In this document: piece by piece, positions 23,545 to 34,198 of the stretch | Numbering within the stretch: position 1 is the first letter of the stretch | How the letters are laid out: each line of letters starts with the position of its first letter | Assembly: GCA_041399065.1 (NCBI GenBank) | Contig: JAWKTN010000004.1 | Span: forward strand, 1-64,000 | Length of the DNA stretch: 64,000 nucleotides | DNA from: JAGQPD01 sp020426865 | GTDB lineage: Bacteria > Planctomycetota > Planctomycetia > Pirellulales > Pirellulaceae | Reading direction: 5' to 3' | Notes under the pieces: model-generated | The model's input: the letters and a program-made list of their open reading frames with translations, nothing else | Database searches by the model: none | What the model was told of the DNA's origin: nothing | Position numbers and translations under genes: made by a program

Positions 23545-25722
23545 TTAATGTGGTTTTATCTCCAGGCCTAGATGATGCGCCAGGAACGCCCACTGATCGG
23601 CGACCAGATCAATCTGCTTTGTCGTCGGAGTACCGGCGCCATGACCGGCACGGGACTCAATCCTAATCAGTGTCGGCGCATCACCCTCTTGTGAGTGTTG
23701 CAGCGCCGCGGCAAATTTGAAACTGTGCATCGGTACCACTCGGTCGTCGGTGTCGGCGGTTGTCACCAATGTGGGGGGGTACTTCGTGCCCGGCTTCAGG
23801 TTGTGGTAGGGGGAGTACTTGATGAGTGCACGAAACTGCTCGGCGTCGTCGGACGAACCATATTCATCGCACCAGAAGCGTCCGGCGGTGAAGCGATGGA
23901 ATCGTAGCATGTCCATCACCCCGACGGCTGGCAGGCATGCGCCGTACAGATCAGGGCGCTGCGTCATGACGGCACCGACGAGCAGACCACCGTTGCTGCC
24001 CCCCTGGATTCCTAGTTTTTCGGGGGAGGTAAGGTTGTTTTCGATCAGACAATCCGCGGCGGCGATGAAATCATCGAAGACGTTTTGCTTTCGAGCGAGT
24101 TTTCCCTGTTGGTGCCAATCCTCACCGTATTCGCCGCCTCCTCGGAGGTTAGGGATCGCGACGACTCCGCCCATCTCGATCCAGGTTACGTAACTGACAG
24201 AAAACCGTGGGGTCAGTGAAATATTGAAACCACCGTATCCATACAGCAGCGTGGGGTTGTTGCCATCCCGCTGGATTCCCTTTCGATGCGTAATAAACAT
24301 TGGGATGCGGGTGCCATCTTTGCTTGGAAAAAAAACCTGTTGAACCTCGAAGTCGTCAGAGTTGAAATCGACATGGGACTTGCGAATCAGCTCAACGGAA
24401 TTGGTTGACAGGTCATAGCGATAAATCGCGGGAGGTGTGACAAAACTCGCGAAAGTAAAAAACGTCTCTGTGTCGTCTTGACGCCCGGAAAAGCCGGCGA
24501 CCGAGCCGATGCCGGGCAGAGGCACATCGTGAAGGTGAGCCCCGGTTAGCTCGTAGACTTTCACACGGCTTGTGGCGTCCTGCAGGTATTCCAATACGAG
24601 TTGCCCGTGGAGAATTCTGCCGCTTTCAAGGATTTGAGGTCCCGCGGGAACGATTTCACGCAGGTTCTGCCGGCCCGGTTGTTCCACGTCCAAAGCGACG
24701 ACCCGTTTGGCGGAGGCGTCGAGATCGGTGATGAAAAAAAAGCGATTCTGCTTGTTGCCGATGAACGAGAACTGATTTTCAAAATCGTCAATCAGCGGTT
24801 TCCATTCGGCCTGTGGATCGTCGGCCAATCGGTACCAAACCTGATTCTTTGCGTCAGTGCTTTTGGAGATCTCCATGACCAAGTACCGATCGTCGTCGGT
24901 TAACGCCACGCCGAAGGTCCATTCGGGTTCATCAGGACGTCGGTAAACAAGCTGGTCTTCCGCTTGCGGTGTGCCAAGTTTATGGAAATAGACCATTTGG
25001 TTCAGTGCCAGGGCCTGGTACTTTTCGTCGGCACCCGGTTCGGGATATCGGCTGTAGTAAAACCCGTCGGCGGTTTTCGTCCACGAAACGCCCCCCCAAC
25101 GTACCCACTCGATTTCATCGCTCAGTCGTTCCCCCGTGTCGACGCGCATCACGCGAATCGTCTTCCAGTCCGATCCGGCGTTGGCTTCGGCGAATGCCAT
25201 TAGCTTGCCATCGTCGCTTACATCGTAGTAGGCTAATGCCACGGTTCCGTCTTCGGACCAGGTGTTTGGATCGATCAACACGCGGGCATCGCCAGCGGGT
25301 TGGTCGGCAACGTACAGCACCGACTGGTTTTGCAGGCCGTCGTTCTTGCTAAAAAAATATTTCCCCGCTATCTGTGCCGGTGCCGAATACCGTTCGTGAT
25401 TCCACAATTGCGTCAATCGGGCATGGATTGGCGCGCGTTCTGGAAGTTGATCAAGATAGGTCCGGGTAATTTCATTTTGTTGTTCCGCCCACTCGCGGAC
25501 CGCCGTCGACTCGCGGATATCTTGTTCCAACCAACGATATGGATCGGCCACGGTGGTTCCGTGGTAGTCGTCAACCTGGTCCGTGCGTTCCGTCTGCGGA
25601 TACGCAATTCGCGTCGTTTCGACCACTTCCGCGGTCAAAGCTGTCACTTGCTGCATCACCGCCGTAATGCTCAACAACGCAACGTAAGTCCATTTGCCAA
25701 ATTTGATCATGCCGGTTCTCAT
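23545..25722 (-). CDS. Prolyl oligopeptidase family serine peptidase (S9A), exported
   Basis: The ~725-aa product has a signal peptide (MIKFGKWTYVALLSITAVMQ), then YPQTERTDQVDDYHGTTVADPYRW split across the typical POP start, a seven-bladed propeller and a C-terminal α/β-hydrolase. The nucleophile lies in GIQGGSNGGLLVGAVMTQ, the Asp in VTTADTDDRVVP and the His in ESRAGHGAGTP. The family cuts short peptides after proline. ATG 25722 or 25710 is the likely start: 25722 lies just after the stop of the ApbE gene and a purine-rich stretch. Together with apbE it forms a two-gene unit. Confidence 0.93.
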   Translation of the reverse strand: MRTGMIKFGKWTYVALLSITAVMQQVTALTAEVVETTRIAYPQTERTDQVDDYHGTTVADPYRWLEQDIRESTAVREWAEQQNEITRTYLDQLPERAPIHARLTQLWNHERYSAPAQIAGKYFFSKNDGLQNQSVLYVADQPAGDARVLIDPNTWSEDGTVALAYYDVSDDGKLMAFAEANAGSDWKTIRVMRVDTGERLSDEIEWVRWGGVSWTKTADGFYYSRYPEPGADEKYQALALNQMVYFHKLGTPQAEDQLVYRRPDEPEWTFGVALTDDDRYLVMEISKSTDAKNQVWYRLADDPQAEWKPLIDDFENQFSFIGNKQNRFFFITDLDASAKRVVALDVEQPGRQNLREIVPAGPQILESGRILHGQLVLEYLQDATSRVKVYELTGAHLHDVPLPGIGSVAGFSGRQDDTETFFTFASFVTPPAIYRYDLSTNSVELIRKSHVDFNSDDFEVQQVFFPSKDGTRIPMFITHRKGIQRDGNNPTLLYGYGGFNISLTPRFSVSYVTWIEMGGVVAIPNLRGGGEYGEDWHQQGKLARKQNVFDDFIAAADCLIENNLTSPEKLGIQGGSNGGLLVGAVMTQRPDLYGACLPAVGVMDMLRFHRFTAGRFWCDEYGSSDDAEQFRALIKYSPYHNLKPGTKYPPTLVTTADTDDRVVPMHSFKFAAALQHSQEGDAPTLIRIESRAGHGAGTPTTKQIDLVADQWAFLAHHLGLEIKPH

Positions 25723-25729
25723 CTCCCAT

Positions 25730-26884
25730 TTACGATTCTTCGCGTTGAAAGGTTTCTTGCTCGATATTGAATAGCTCCACGCGGATGTCGGTGGCAACCG
25801 CACCGGGCCGCACCGCGACGATCCCCAATTCCGGATGCGCGCGAGCAAATGACTCGACATCTGTCATGCTCATGACAAACAACCCCGTGGCGACGGCATC
25901 GGCGGTCGTCGCATCCGGAGCGACGACAGAACAGGATAGCAGACCATCGGCCGGTACGCCTGTCCGAGGGTCAAGGATATGGCCATATCGCTTGCTCTGG
26001 TGGTAGAAGTACTGGTTGGCGTGCCCTGATGTCCCCAATGCTTGGTCGATCAGGTGAAAACGTCCCAATCGACGATCGGGTCGCTGCGGATGCCGTAATT
26101 CTACCTGCCAACCGCCATGCTCTGCTTCCGATGTCGGATTGCCTGCAGCAAGCACACTACTGCGCCCACCGTGAAGTAAGACTTGCTTGACCCCATTTGC
26201 ACGCAACAATTCCATTGCGCGATCCAGTGCGTAACCCTTGCCGATCCCGCCGAGGTTCAGCTCCATGCCAGGAACACAAAACCTTATACGTTGCTTTGTC
26301 CCATCCAATTCGACACGATCCATGCCGACTCGCAGGCGTGCCTGTGACAATTCGTCCGCCGTAGGCACCCGCCCCTGGCGTCGATAAAACCCCCATCCCT
26401 TCGTAAGCGTCCCGGAGGTTATGTCGAATGCTCCCGCGGTTTCCGTGAAGAGTTCCTGGGCGCGGACAAAGAGTTGAAATAGTCGTGGCTCAACTTCCAC
26501 ATATTCCTGAGCTGCTTCCCGATTGATGTGACATACTTCGCTGTGTTCGCGATAGACGGTTAACTGGTCTTCCAACTGGTCGATCAGATTCAAGGCATCG
26601 ACAGCGGCGGCCATGTCGTTCCGCTGCCGCGAGTACGGTATGAAGACACCAAACTCACATGCCATCGCGCGGCGGGTCAGCCGAAACGTGGCGTCCGGGC
26701 AGGGAGACATGATCGAAGTGTTCGGAGCTGCTGGATCGTTTGCACCCAGGTTCACCGTCGGCTCTGGATCCAGCCGTTCGGTCCAACCGCGAAAAGCTTC
26801 CACGGCGGAACGCCCGCGCAAGAAATCGCGTCGGTCCGTGCGCGGCGCGGGATTCGGTTCGGGTTGATTGGGTGTGTTGGTCAT
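25730..26884 (-). CDS. apbE: FAD:protein FMN transferase (ApbE family)
   Basis: This 384-aa protein has the flavin-transferase signatures: AMACEFGVFIP near the start of the domain, LNLGGIGKGYALDRAMELL, LLHGGRSSVLAAG, YGHILDPRTGVPADG and the late DATTADAVATGLFVMS, where the Asp/Thr bind Mg2+ and FAD. The enzyme attaches FMN to Thr/Ser of target flavoproteins such as Nqr/Rnf subunits. There is no hydrophobic signal. The N-terminus is long and Pro/Arg-rich, and RRDFLRGR resembles a twin-arginine start without a following hydrophobic core. No flavin acceptor partner is in the window. Confidence 0.93.
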   Translation of the reverse strand: MTNTPNQPEPNPAPRTDRRDFLRGRSAVEAFRGWTERLDPEPTVNLGANDPAAPNTSIMSPCPDATFRLTRRAMACEFGVFIPYSRQRNDMAAAVDALNLIDQLEDQLTVYREHSEVCHINREAAQEYVEVEPRLFQLFVRAQELFTETAGAFDITSGTLTKGWGFYRRQGRVPTADELSQARLRVGMDRVELDGTKQRIRFCVPGMELNLGGIGKGYALDRAMELLRANGVKQVLLHGGRSSVLAAGNPTSEAEHGGWQVELRHPQRPDRRLGRFHLIDQALGTSGHANQYFYHQSKRYGHILDPRTGVPADGLLSCSVVAPDATTADAVATGLFVMSMTDVESFARAHPELGIVAVRPGAVATDIRVELFNIEQETFQREES

Positions 26885-26940
26885 CGAAGTGCATTATAAT
26901 GGGTAGCGGGGCAAACGTTTTCGACATAGGATCGGCGATC

Positions 26941-27957
26941 ATGCATAGGGTTCACGACAGGCTCAGCCATACTTGCCGGACCCGTCGTTTCGAACGGATC
27001 GGGGTGATCGGACTGGCAGGCCTGATTGGTTGTGCCGTGGCGTCGGCGCAGCAGCCGAGCCGACCGGCGGTCAAGCGTGCGGTACCGCCGATCACGCTGC
27101 ACGCGGACGCGGACGGAGTTTTTTTTCCGGACGCGTTTTCCACGTTAAAGGGGCCACGCCCGTCCAGCTGGAAGAGCGCGGATCGCTCGGCCTTGCCGCG
27201 AGCCGAGATATCGTCGGTCAACGCTGGGCCTGGAACGGGTGAACCGGGCAGTACTGGTGTGGCGTGGTCGCGGATGTTGCCGGCAGAGGTGATCGAGAAC
27301 GAAATCAAGGCCCAGAAGATTGCTTTGGATGCGGCGATCACGACTCCCAGCGAATTTGCCGGGAATGGCTACCGGGCCGCGCGGCAACATTTTTCCATGT
27401 TGGCGGCGATGTTCGGGATCGTCGAGCAATACGATGCGGATATTCGCTGGAAGCGTGATGCCCGCGGTGCCCGCGATCTGTTTGCCCAAGCAGCGCGCAA
27501 CTGCAAGGCCGGTTCAGCCAATGTCTTTAATGCAGCGAAGCTGCGAAAAGCGGAATTGCAGGATATTGTCGGTGGTGGAACCTTAGCCAGCGTGCCTGCC
27601 GAAGCGGGGGAATCGAATTGGGGAGACTGGGTTGACCGCGGGCCTTTAATGCAAAGGCTGCAAGTCGGCTACCACGAACGCGTGATGCCGTGGCTTTCCA
27701 GTGGCGACGAATTTCGGGCACATGGCGGCCAGCTGCAAGCCGAATGCGAGATCATCGCCGGCGTGTCGACGATTCTCATTCAAGAGGGAATGGATGACGC
27801 GTCGGACGATTCGTATGCGGACTACTGCCGACAGTTACACGACTCGGCCATCGCGATTAAGGACGCGGTAAAATTGAAGAGCTACGATCAGGCGCGACAG
27901 GCGAGCGGGCAGATCCTGAAATCGTGTGACGAATGCCACGCTCTCTATCGTGGCTGA
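26941..27957 (+). CDS. Exported c'-type cytochrome-like protein
   Basis: From ATG 26941 the ~338-aa protein has a signal peptide (IGVIGLAGLIGCAVASAQQ) and a Pro/Ala-rich linker. A helical C-terminal region ends in ILKSCDECHALYRG, a single CxxCH haem c motif four residues from the end. A haem site at the far C-terminus of a four-helix bundle is the layout of cytochrome c'. A second helical bundle precedes it (around EVIENEIKAQKIALDAA). It may carry electrons or bind NO in the periplasm. The end overlaps the convergent metallochaperone gene by 13 bp. Confidence 0.75.
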   Translation: MHRVHDRLSHTCRTRRFERIGVIGLAGLIGCAVASAQQPSRPAVKRAVPPITLHADADGVFFPDAFSTLKGPRPSSWKSADRSALPRAEISSVNAGPGTGEPGSTGVAWSRMLPAEVIENEIKAQKIALDAAITTPSEFAGNGYRAARQHFSMLAAMFGIVEQYDADIRWKRDARGARDLFAQAARNCKAGSANVFNAAKLRKAELQDIVGGGTLASVPAEAGESNWGDWVDRGPLMQRLQVGYHERVMPWLSSGDEFRAHGGQLQAECEIIAGVSTILIQEGMDDASDDSYADYCRQLHDSAIAIKDAVKLKSYDQARQASGQILKSCDECHALYRG

Positions 27958-28394
27958 TCCTTCAATTTCATGTAAAGGCGTTGGACTTCGGCGAAGCAAC
28001 ATTGGCCATCAGGGGCGATTTCGTGGCAGCGAGCTTCGGCCGATTGCGAGCGGGTCCACAATTGACGAATACGAGACGGGACGGGTTCGCGCGCATCGGC
28101 CTGGACGTCGTCGTAGCTCAAACCAAAACAGGAACAGATCGGGGCGTCCAGGTCATGCGGATAGATCTTTCGCTGTAATTCTTCCACGCCGATCACCGTC
28201 TCAAATTCGTCAAAATACGCAACGTCGCAGCGCGCGTACGGGCAGAACCAGGCGGAGTCCCCCAGCTTGTTTCGTAGGGTGGGGAGCACCAGATTGTTGA
28301 GTACCGTGCTTCCTACGGGTGCGCCTGTGGTATTGCATCGCGGGCAGTACGCCCGGCCGTCGGCATCAGGTTCACGTACGAAGGCTTTGTTCAT
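27945..28394 (-). CDS. CopZ-like iron-sulphur/zinc metallochaperone domain protein
   Basis: This 149-aa protein keeps the Cys pattern of the N-terminal domain of archaeal-type CopZ: C17/C20 (AYCPRCNTTG), C51/C56 (WFCPYARCDVAYF), C87/C89 (ICSCFG) and C123/C132/C133 (RCHE..GQCC). In the Archaeoglobus protein this domain binds a [2Fe-2S] cluster and zinc and can reduce copper. The heavy-metal-associated domain that normally follows is absent here. The ClpP-like gene starts upstream with a 35-bp gap on the same strand, so co-transcription is likely. Confidence 0.85.
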   Translation of the reverse strand: MNKAFVREPDADGRAYCPRCNTTGAPVGSTVLNNLVLPTLRNKLGDSAWFCPYARCDVAYFDEFETVIGVEELQRKIYPHDLDAPICSCFGLSYDDVQADAREPVPSRIRQLWTRSQSAEARCHEIAPDGQCCFAEVQRLYMKLKDQPR

Positions 28395-28429
28395 AACCAG
28401 CCGTTTCGGCAGCGAGACATTCCGAGGAG

Positions 28430-29113
28430 TCAGGCAGGGCGGCGTTGTTTTTTCCCTGCCTCGGCAGTGCCGCCACGCCGGATGTTACCGGACGACATCT
28501 TCGCGCCGTTGGCGGACGCCGACATCCTGGAAAGGTCGGTCAATTCCATCAGCTCGCCGAGCCCCGCGCTGGCGAATTCACGTCCGGTAACGTACTTGCC
28601 CGGATTGATCCAATCAGCAAGCGATGCGGCCGGAACTCCGAACAAGTCGGCCAGCAACTGGTCCATTTCGATTTCGAGGTGAGCGAAATGCCTGGCCCAT
28701 TCGGCTGCTTCGTGTAACCCGACGTGCTCCTCGCTTTGCCATTTCATGGGATGGAACAACAACACACTGTAGGGTGTGACAATTCGTCGTCTGCACGCCG
28801 CGAAGGGCCACAAAGCTGCCGAGGAACATTCGCCGCTGACAATTCCCGTGGCCACGATCCCGCGTAACTTGATGATCGTCATCAGCGAAATCGCCGCGTA
28901 GGGACTGCCACCAGGCGAATCGAAGAACATCGTGCATGAGCCACCTGGCGGAACCGATATCAAACGATCGGTCAACTCGGATTCGTTGTCCGTTAGATCG
29001 CCGACGACCGCAATCTCGATCGGACCTTCCGACTCCGGATTCCCGTCGTCATACGTATCGCCGGAGTCGTCATGTTGAGGGGCATTGCCGATTTTTCGTG
29101 TCTGTCGCACCAT
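28430..29113 (-). CDS. ClpP-like serine protease
   Basis: The 227-aa protein has the ClpP/crotonase fold pattern: CTMFFDSPGGSPYAAISLM (the oxyanion-strand motif), then GECSSAALWPF with S98 as nucleophile, then VLLFHPM with H121. The expected catalytic Asp region reads NPGKYVTGREFASAGLGEL and lacks a clear Asp, so activity may rest on another residue or be weak. Acidic N-terminal and Arg/Lys-rich C-terminal tails extend the usual core. No signal peptide, and no clpX neighbour. It is near but not identical to housekeeping ClpP. Confidence 0.82.
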   Translation of the reverse strand: MVRQTRKIGNAPQHDDSGDTYDDGNPESEGPIEIAVVGDLTDNESELTDRLISVPPGGSCTMFFDSPGGSPYAAISLMTIIKLRGIVATGIVSGECSSAALWPFAACRRRIVTPYSVLLFHPMKWQSEEHVGLHEAAEWARHFAHLEIEMDQLLADLFGVPAASLADWINPGKYVTGREFASAGLGELMELTDLSRMSASANGAKMSSGNIRRGGTAEAGKKQRRPA

Positions 29114-29162
29114 TAGTATCTACCCGGATTCCACCTGGAAATGAGCCGATTCAGTCATCTGC

Positions 29163-29191
29163 TTCACGGTTTTTTCTCTCCTGAGTATAAT
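29163..29191 (+). promoter_or_regulatory. Possible σ70-type promoter of the GYF gene
   Basis: The TATAAT at 29186-29191 is a perfect -10 hexamer. TTCACG at 29163-29168 is a 4/6 match to the -35 with 17-bp spacing. It lies in the divergent region between the ClpP-like and GYF genes. Confidence 0.45.
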
Positions 29192-29317
29192 AGCATTGTC
29201 CGGTTTGGGGCACGATTCGGGTGGAATAATCGGTCCTCTTTCACCGTTCGCGGCAACGCTCGTGCTGGTTACGACGGTCGCAACGTTTTGGTTCATTCGC
29301 GCGTTACCGGAAAGATC

Positions 29318-29902
29318 ATGGGAATTCGCTTTGTATGCCACGCCTGCCAAGAACGATTGCACGTGAAGGCGTTTTTGGGCGGCAAACGAGGAATTTGCCC
29401 GAAATGTAACGCCAAGATCCAAATCCCAACCGAGGATGCGACTGTCCCCACAGCCCGACACGCTCCCTCGCTGGTCGGAAAAGGCAATCTCGACGCGGCG
29501 GTCGGAAATGTAGCTGGCGATGTCCATTGGTACGCTCGATCCGCCAACGGCGAACAGCTTGGCCCAGCCCCCTATGAAACAGTCCGCGCATGGCTTTCGC
29601 AGGAACCGACCGCCCGGAACGCTTGGGTTTGGCGACAGGGATGGTCGAACTGGCGTCAGGCCGATCAGGTTCTTGTCGATTTGCCCCGTCGGCCGCCCCT
29701 GTCGCCGCCACCATCGGTCCCCAACCATCGTGAGAGTGCAATGGGGGGTGAGAATGTGGCGGGCGGCGAGCGCATGGCGGGGGGGACGAAAGCAACGATT
29801 CGGAAGCCGAAAAAACGCCGTCTTTCTTTGGCAATTGTGTTGACCCTGGCCTTCTTGTGCCTAGTGTTAATGGTGGTCCTGCTGTTGATTCTTTCCCGTT
29901 AG
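29318..29902 (+). CDS. Zinc-ribbon and GYF_2 (DUF4339) domain membrane protein
   Basis: From ATG 29318 the ~194-aa product starts with a zinc ribbon (CHACQERLHV, CPKCNAKI). Then comes a GYF_2 domain (VHWYARSANGEQLGPAPYE, WVWRQGWSNWRQADQV), then a Pro/Gly-rich basic linker, then a C-terminal helix (AIVLTLAFLCLVLMVVLLLI). GYF_2 domains are presumed protein-binding modules and are frequent in planctomycete membrane proteins. It shares its ribbon-linker-anchor plan with 7739-8188. Confidence 0.82.
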   Translation: MGIRFVCHACQERLHVKAFLGGKRGICPKCNAKIQIPTEDATVPTARHAPSLVGKGNLDAAVGNVAGDVHWYARSANGEQLGPAPYETVRAWLSQEPTARNAWVWRQGWSNWRQADQVLVDLPRRPPLSPPPSVPNHRESAMGGENVAGGERMAGGTKATIRKPKKRRLSLAIVLTLAFLCLVLMVVLLLILSR

Positions 29903-30106
29903 GGACGAATCCACACCCATCCGGCCGGGACGTTTCCGTTTTGTTCACCCCGTAGCGGTGCCGCGGACATTGGCGTCACAATAGGGACTTTCGCGCAACT
30001 GTGGTGTCGATCGTCGGCCAGTTGCCCGGCAAGGGTGGCCTGAGAGCAGCGATAGGCACAAACCCAAAACGTAAACTTATTGCTTCTGTGGGGAAAGGTT
30101 GTAACT

Positions 30107-30673
30107 ATGATGATGATCTTGGCTCGCCGCTTTTACTTGTTTGTAATCGTGTGTTCGGTGTTGGGCCCCGACCGGACGGCGTTGGCCGAAGGGGAAATGA
30201 TCTCACTTGGCAGCGGCAAAGTCCAATTGTCGGCACCAGAGGGATGGAAGGTGGAGCAGCCACGATCGCGGATTGTGGAGGCGGAGCTGTCGATTGCGGC
30301 CGAAGAGGGTGATGAGCAGGGTGGGCGTGTCACGATCATGTCAGCTGGTGGCACGGTCGAACAGAATGTCGAGCGTTGGATCGGACAATTCACGCCGTCG
30401 CAAGGAAAGACGATGAAGGAGAGCGTGAATCGGGATACGAAAAAAGTGGCCGGTGTCGACGTAACGATTGTCGACATCTCTGGCACTTTTAAGGACCAAC
30501 CTCGCGGTCCGTTCGGTCCGTCCGTTGATCGAAAGGACTATCGGATGTTGGCGGCGATCATCCCCACGGCCAATTCCGGCAATTATTACGTGAAGGTTAC
30601 CGGCCCGGCGAAGACGATTGCCGCCAACAACGAGAAGTTTGTTAAGTTTATCGAATCACTTCAACTGAAATGA
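30107..30673 (+). CDS. Exported hypothetical protein
   Basis: The ~188-aa product starts with a signal peptide (MMMILARRFYLFVIVCSVL, cleavage near ALAEG). The mature part is a β-rich domain (GSGKVQLSAPEGWKVEQPRS, VDVTIVDISGTF, YYVKVTGPAKTI) resembling PsbP/DUF1795-type folds in pattern. It ends with the helix NNEKFVKFIESLQLK, typical of those proteins. It precedes the KAP-like NTPase by 22 bp, so they probably share a transcript. Confidence 0.7.
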   Translation: MMMILARRFYLFVIVCSVLGPDRTALAEGEMISLGSGKVQLSAPEGWKVEQPRSRIVEAELSIAAEEGDEQGGRVTIMSAGGTVEQNVERWIGQFTPSQGKTMKESVNRDTKKVAGVDVTIVDISGTFKDQPRGPFGPSVDRKDYRMLAAIIPTANSGNYYVKVTGPAKTIAANNEKFVKFIESLQLK

Positions 30674-30695
30674 CACCACGAGTAAGCAACCAAGC

Positions 30696-32231
<1,536 letters not shown>

Positions 32232-32263
32232 GTCGGCTTGCTGCTAGGTGGTACCGGGCACTA

Positions 32264-33007
32264 CTAGGCGCGACGAAGCCGCAGGCCCGCCAAAAATGCG
32301 ATCCACCCAAGCGTTAGCGTGGTTGGTTCGGGGGTCACAATCAGCCCAACGTGTCCCGCTCCTGCATCCGTTTCGTACTCGACGTGTAACCGAGTAATCC
32401 CCGAGACATCCCAGACGTATGCCTCCTCCTTGTTGTCGCCGGACGCCGTCGCAATCAATCGCTGCTCGTCCGCCGCGTCGTCCCATAACGCCAATACACT
32501 GTTCTGTCCGTCTTTGGATTCGATCGTTGTGGGCGGTCCCAGCGGGGCCTTGTCCGACAGCAACTGCATGTGCTCTTGCCGGGCATCAATGTCCAGCACA
32601 ATCAATGTGCTGCCCAAGGGGAGCGGGTTGGGGAACACCAGATTGGCGAACGTCGTTCCACCGGCTCCCACCGGTTCGGGACGTGCGAAGCTGATATACG
32701 AACCGGCGGCACCATACAGTGCAGCGAAGGCGGGATTGGTGTGCTCGATCGTGTTCTTATTCCATTGCGAGCGCCCTTCCACGGCGGGCATCGTCGTCTC
32801 GAATTGAACATTAATCGTCCCACCGCATTCGGGGCAGGGCACATTCCACTCCGGGGCCCCCGCCGTTTGTGACGAAAAATCGACATAGCCGGCGATGGCA
32901 TTGGTCGTGGCCGAACCCATGCAGAAAGCGGCGAGCAGCACGGGTACGAAGTTGTTGAACACTGCAATTTTCAAGCCTCTTTGGCACGTCATCTGATTCA
33001 TTTCCAT
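32264..33007 (-). CDS. Secreted protein with PEP-CTERM sorting signal
   Basis: From ATG 33007 the ~247-aa product has a signal sequence (FNNFVPVLLAAFCMGSATT) and a β-sandwich-like mature domain that begins with a CPECGG pair. It ends in TPEPTTLTLGWIAFLAGLRLRRA. The PEP, hydrophobic stretch and Arg cluster are the PEP-CTERM signal that exosortase-type enzymes recognise. The domain may be of the DUF/PEP-CTERM exopolysaccharide-associated sort. The gene ends 33 bp after the convergent KAP-like gene. Confidence 0.82.
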   Translation of the reverse strand: MEMNQMTCQRGLKIAVFNNFVPVLLAAFCMGSATTNAIAGYVDFSSQTAGAPEWNVPCPECGGTINVQFETTMPAVEGRSQWNKNTIEHTNPAFAALYGAAGSYISFARPEPVGAGGTTFANLVFPNPLPLGSTLIVLDIDARQEHMQLLSDKAPLGPPTTIESKDGQNSVLALWDDAADEQRLIATASGDNKEEAYVWDVSGITRLHVEYETDAGAGHVGLIVTPEPTTLTLGWIAFLAGLRLRRA

Positions 33008-33165
33008 GGTTGTCTTCTCCTCACGCTCGGTCCGTCGGCGCGGCGCGCCCCAAGTTGGACTTTTGTAACGAATTCGGTGTGACTGGGTCAAGCTCAGCTT
33101 TCCTAGACTCCCCAATTTGCGGGGGGAGTGATCGCTGTGCCGTTACCCAAACGGGTAGCAGAGAA

Positions 33166-33293
33166 AAGGGTCGTGTCCGGAGAGGAAAAAATCGGCTTCC
33201 ATGCCGTCGGCTCCCTCCGTGGTGACTTGCATCCCCGCATGACGACATACGAGGCGAAAAACAAAAAGGTACCTGGCCCTTTCCGGACACGAC
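33166..33293. repeat. Small element bounded by 12-bp inverted repeats
   Basis: GTCGTGTCCGGA at 33170-33181 is the exact reverse complement of 33282-33293, and AAGGG-type flanks are partly shared. The inner right side reads AAAAAGGTACCTGGCCCTTT. Elements with such ends are scattered in intergenic DNA of planctomycetes and other bacteria. It lies downstream of mraZ, between it and the PEP-CTERM gene. Confidence 0.6.
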
Positions 33294-33321
33294 TGAAGTA
33301 CTTTGCCTTGAAGTGCTTTGC

Positions 33322-33804
33322 CTAGCTCACCAATAGATCGAGTAGCGTATCGAAGTTATCCATTTTTTCGTGCTGATATTGCAGCCACTGGGCGGGATTC
33401 CATAGTTCAATGCACACGGAGGCTCCTACCAGAACTACGTCGCCTCCCGGTTCGACGCCGAGAAAGCCGCGAAACGATTCGGGAATGACCAACCGCGATC
33501 GACCGGCCAGAGACACTTCGCTGTGCCGTGTGGAAAGCAATCGACCGAACTCCTGTAGTTGCGGGATGCGATTCTCGAGTCGATGCGTTGCCAGTTTGCA
33601 GTTGACGATCTCGACGGCGGCGTCGATCTGGTTGCCCCACCGCGTGCGGCTCCAGAGGCTCAACGCCCCAGGCCGCTGCTTGGCCAATACGCACAACCCG
33701 TCGTCGGCCACCAGCAATTCCGCCATCTCGCTGGGGATCGACAACCGATGACGCTCGTCCAGCGTCCGCGAATATTCGCCCAGAATCAATTGCGATGGCG
33801 GCAT
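33322..33804 (-). CDS. mraZ: MraZ-like transcriptional regulator
   Basis: The ~160-aa protein has two SpoVT/AbrB-like halves, each with the MraZ core: GEYSRTLDERHRLSIPSEM in the first and GRSRLVIPESFRGFLGVEPG in the second. MraZ proteins form rings that bind direct repeats ahead of the cell-division cluster. Here no mraW, fts or mur gene follows, so this copy stands outside the dcw cluster. ATG 33804 matches the family start; a GTG at 33831 is an alternative. The next gene on the same strand is the PEP-CTERM gene beyond an inverted-repeat element. Confidence 0.85.
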   Translation of the reverse strand: MPPSQLILGEYSRTLDERHRLSIPSEMAELLVADDGLCVLAKQRPGALSLWSRTRWGNQIDAAVEIVNCKLATHRLENRIPQLQEFGRLLSTRHSEVSLAGRSRLVIPESFRGFLGVEPGGDVVLVGASVCIELWNPAQWLQYQHEKMDNFDTLLDLLVS

Positions 33805-34198
33805 GGTCGTTGGTCGCTGCGTGGCGACCACCTGTTCTGCGGCTAATTCTTTGGTAAGCGTCGGTTTGGGGATTAAAACCCACGGCTATTCCATTCTAGC
33901 AGAAGTATTGGGCTGATTTCCCACGGATGGCTCTAGTCTAGCGTCTCGATTCTTGTTGGCAAGTGCCATTTGGGAAGATTATTCCAGTTTGCAGGTGCCC
34001 CCCCAATATGCGTGGTTCCATCATGGCACGGTGCCTATTCTGTAGGCATCTCGCCTGGCCCATCGGCAGCAATTGGGCGTGTTTTCGCGACTTAGCCCGT
34101 CGGTACGTCAATTGCGTCGTGGGGCGTCGCTTGGCGGATGTGGCAAGTTGAATCGGACCGCTGCGTCGGAGTCCATCCGCGGACCATGGGAGATTGTG
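33805..34198. other. Divergent region between mraZ and the HAD gene
   Basis: About 390 bp without a believable gene. It contains the mraZ upstream region. A purine-rich GGGAG at about 34187-34191 is the likely ribosome-binding site for the HAD gene. I see no clear MraZ-type repeat. Confidence 0.4.
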
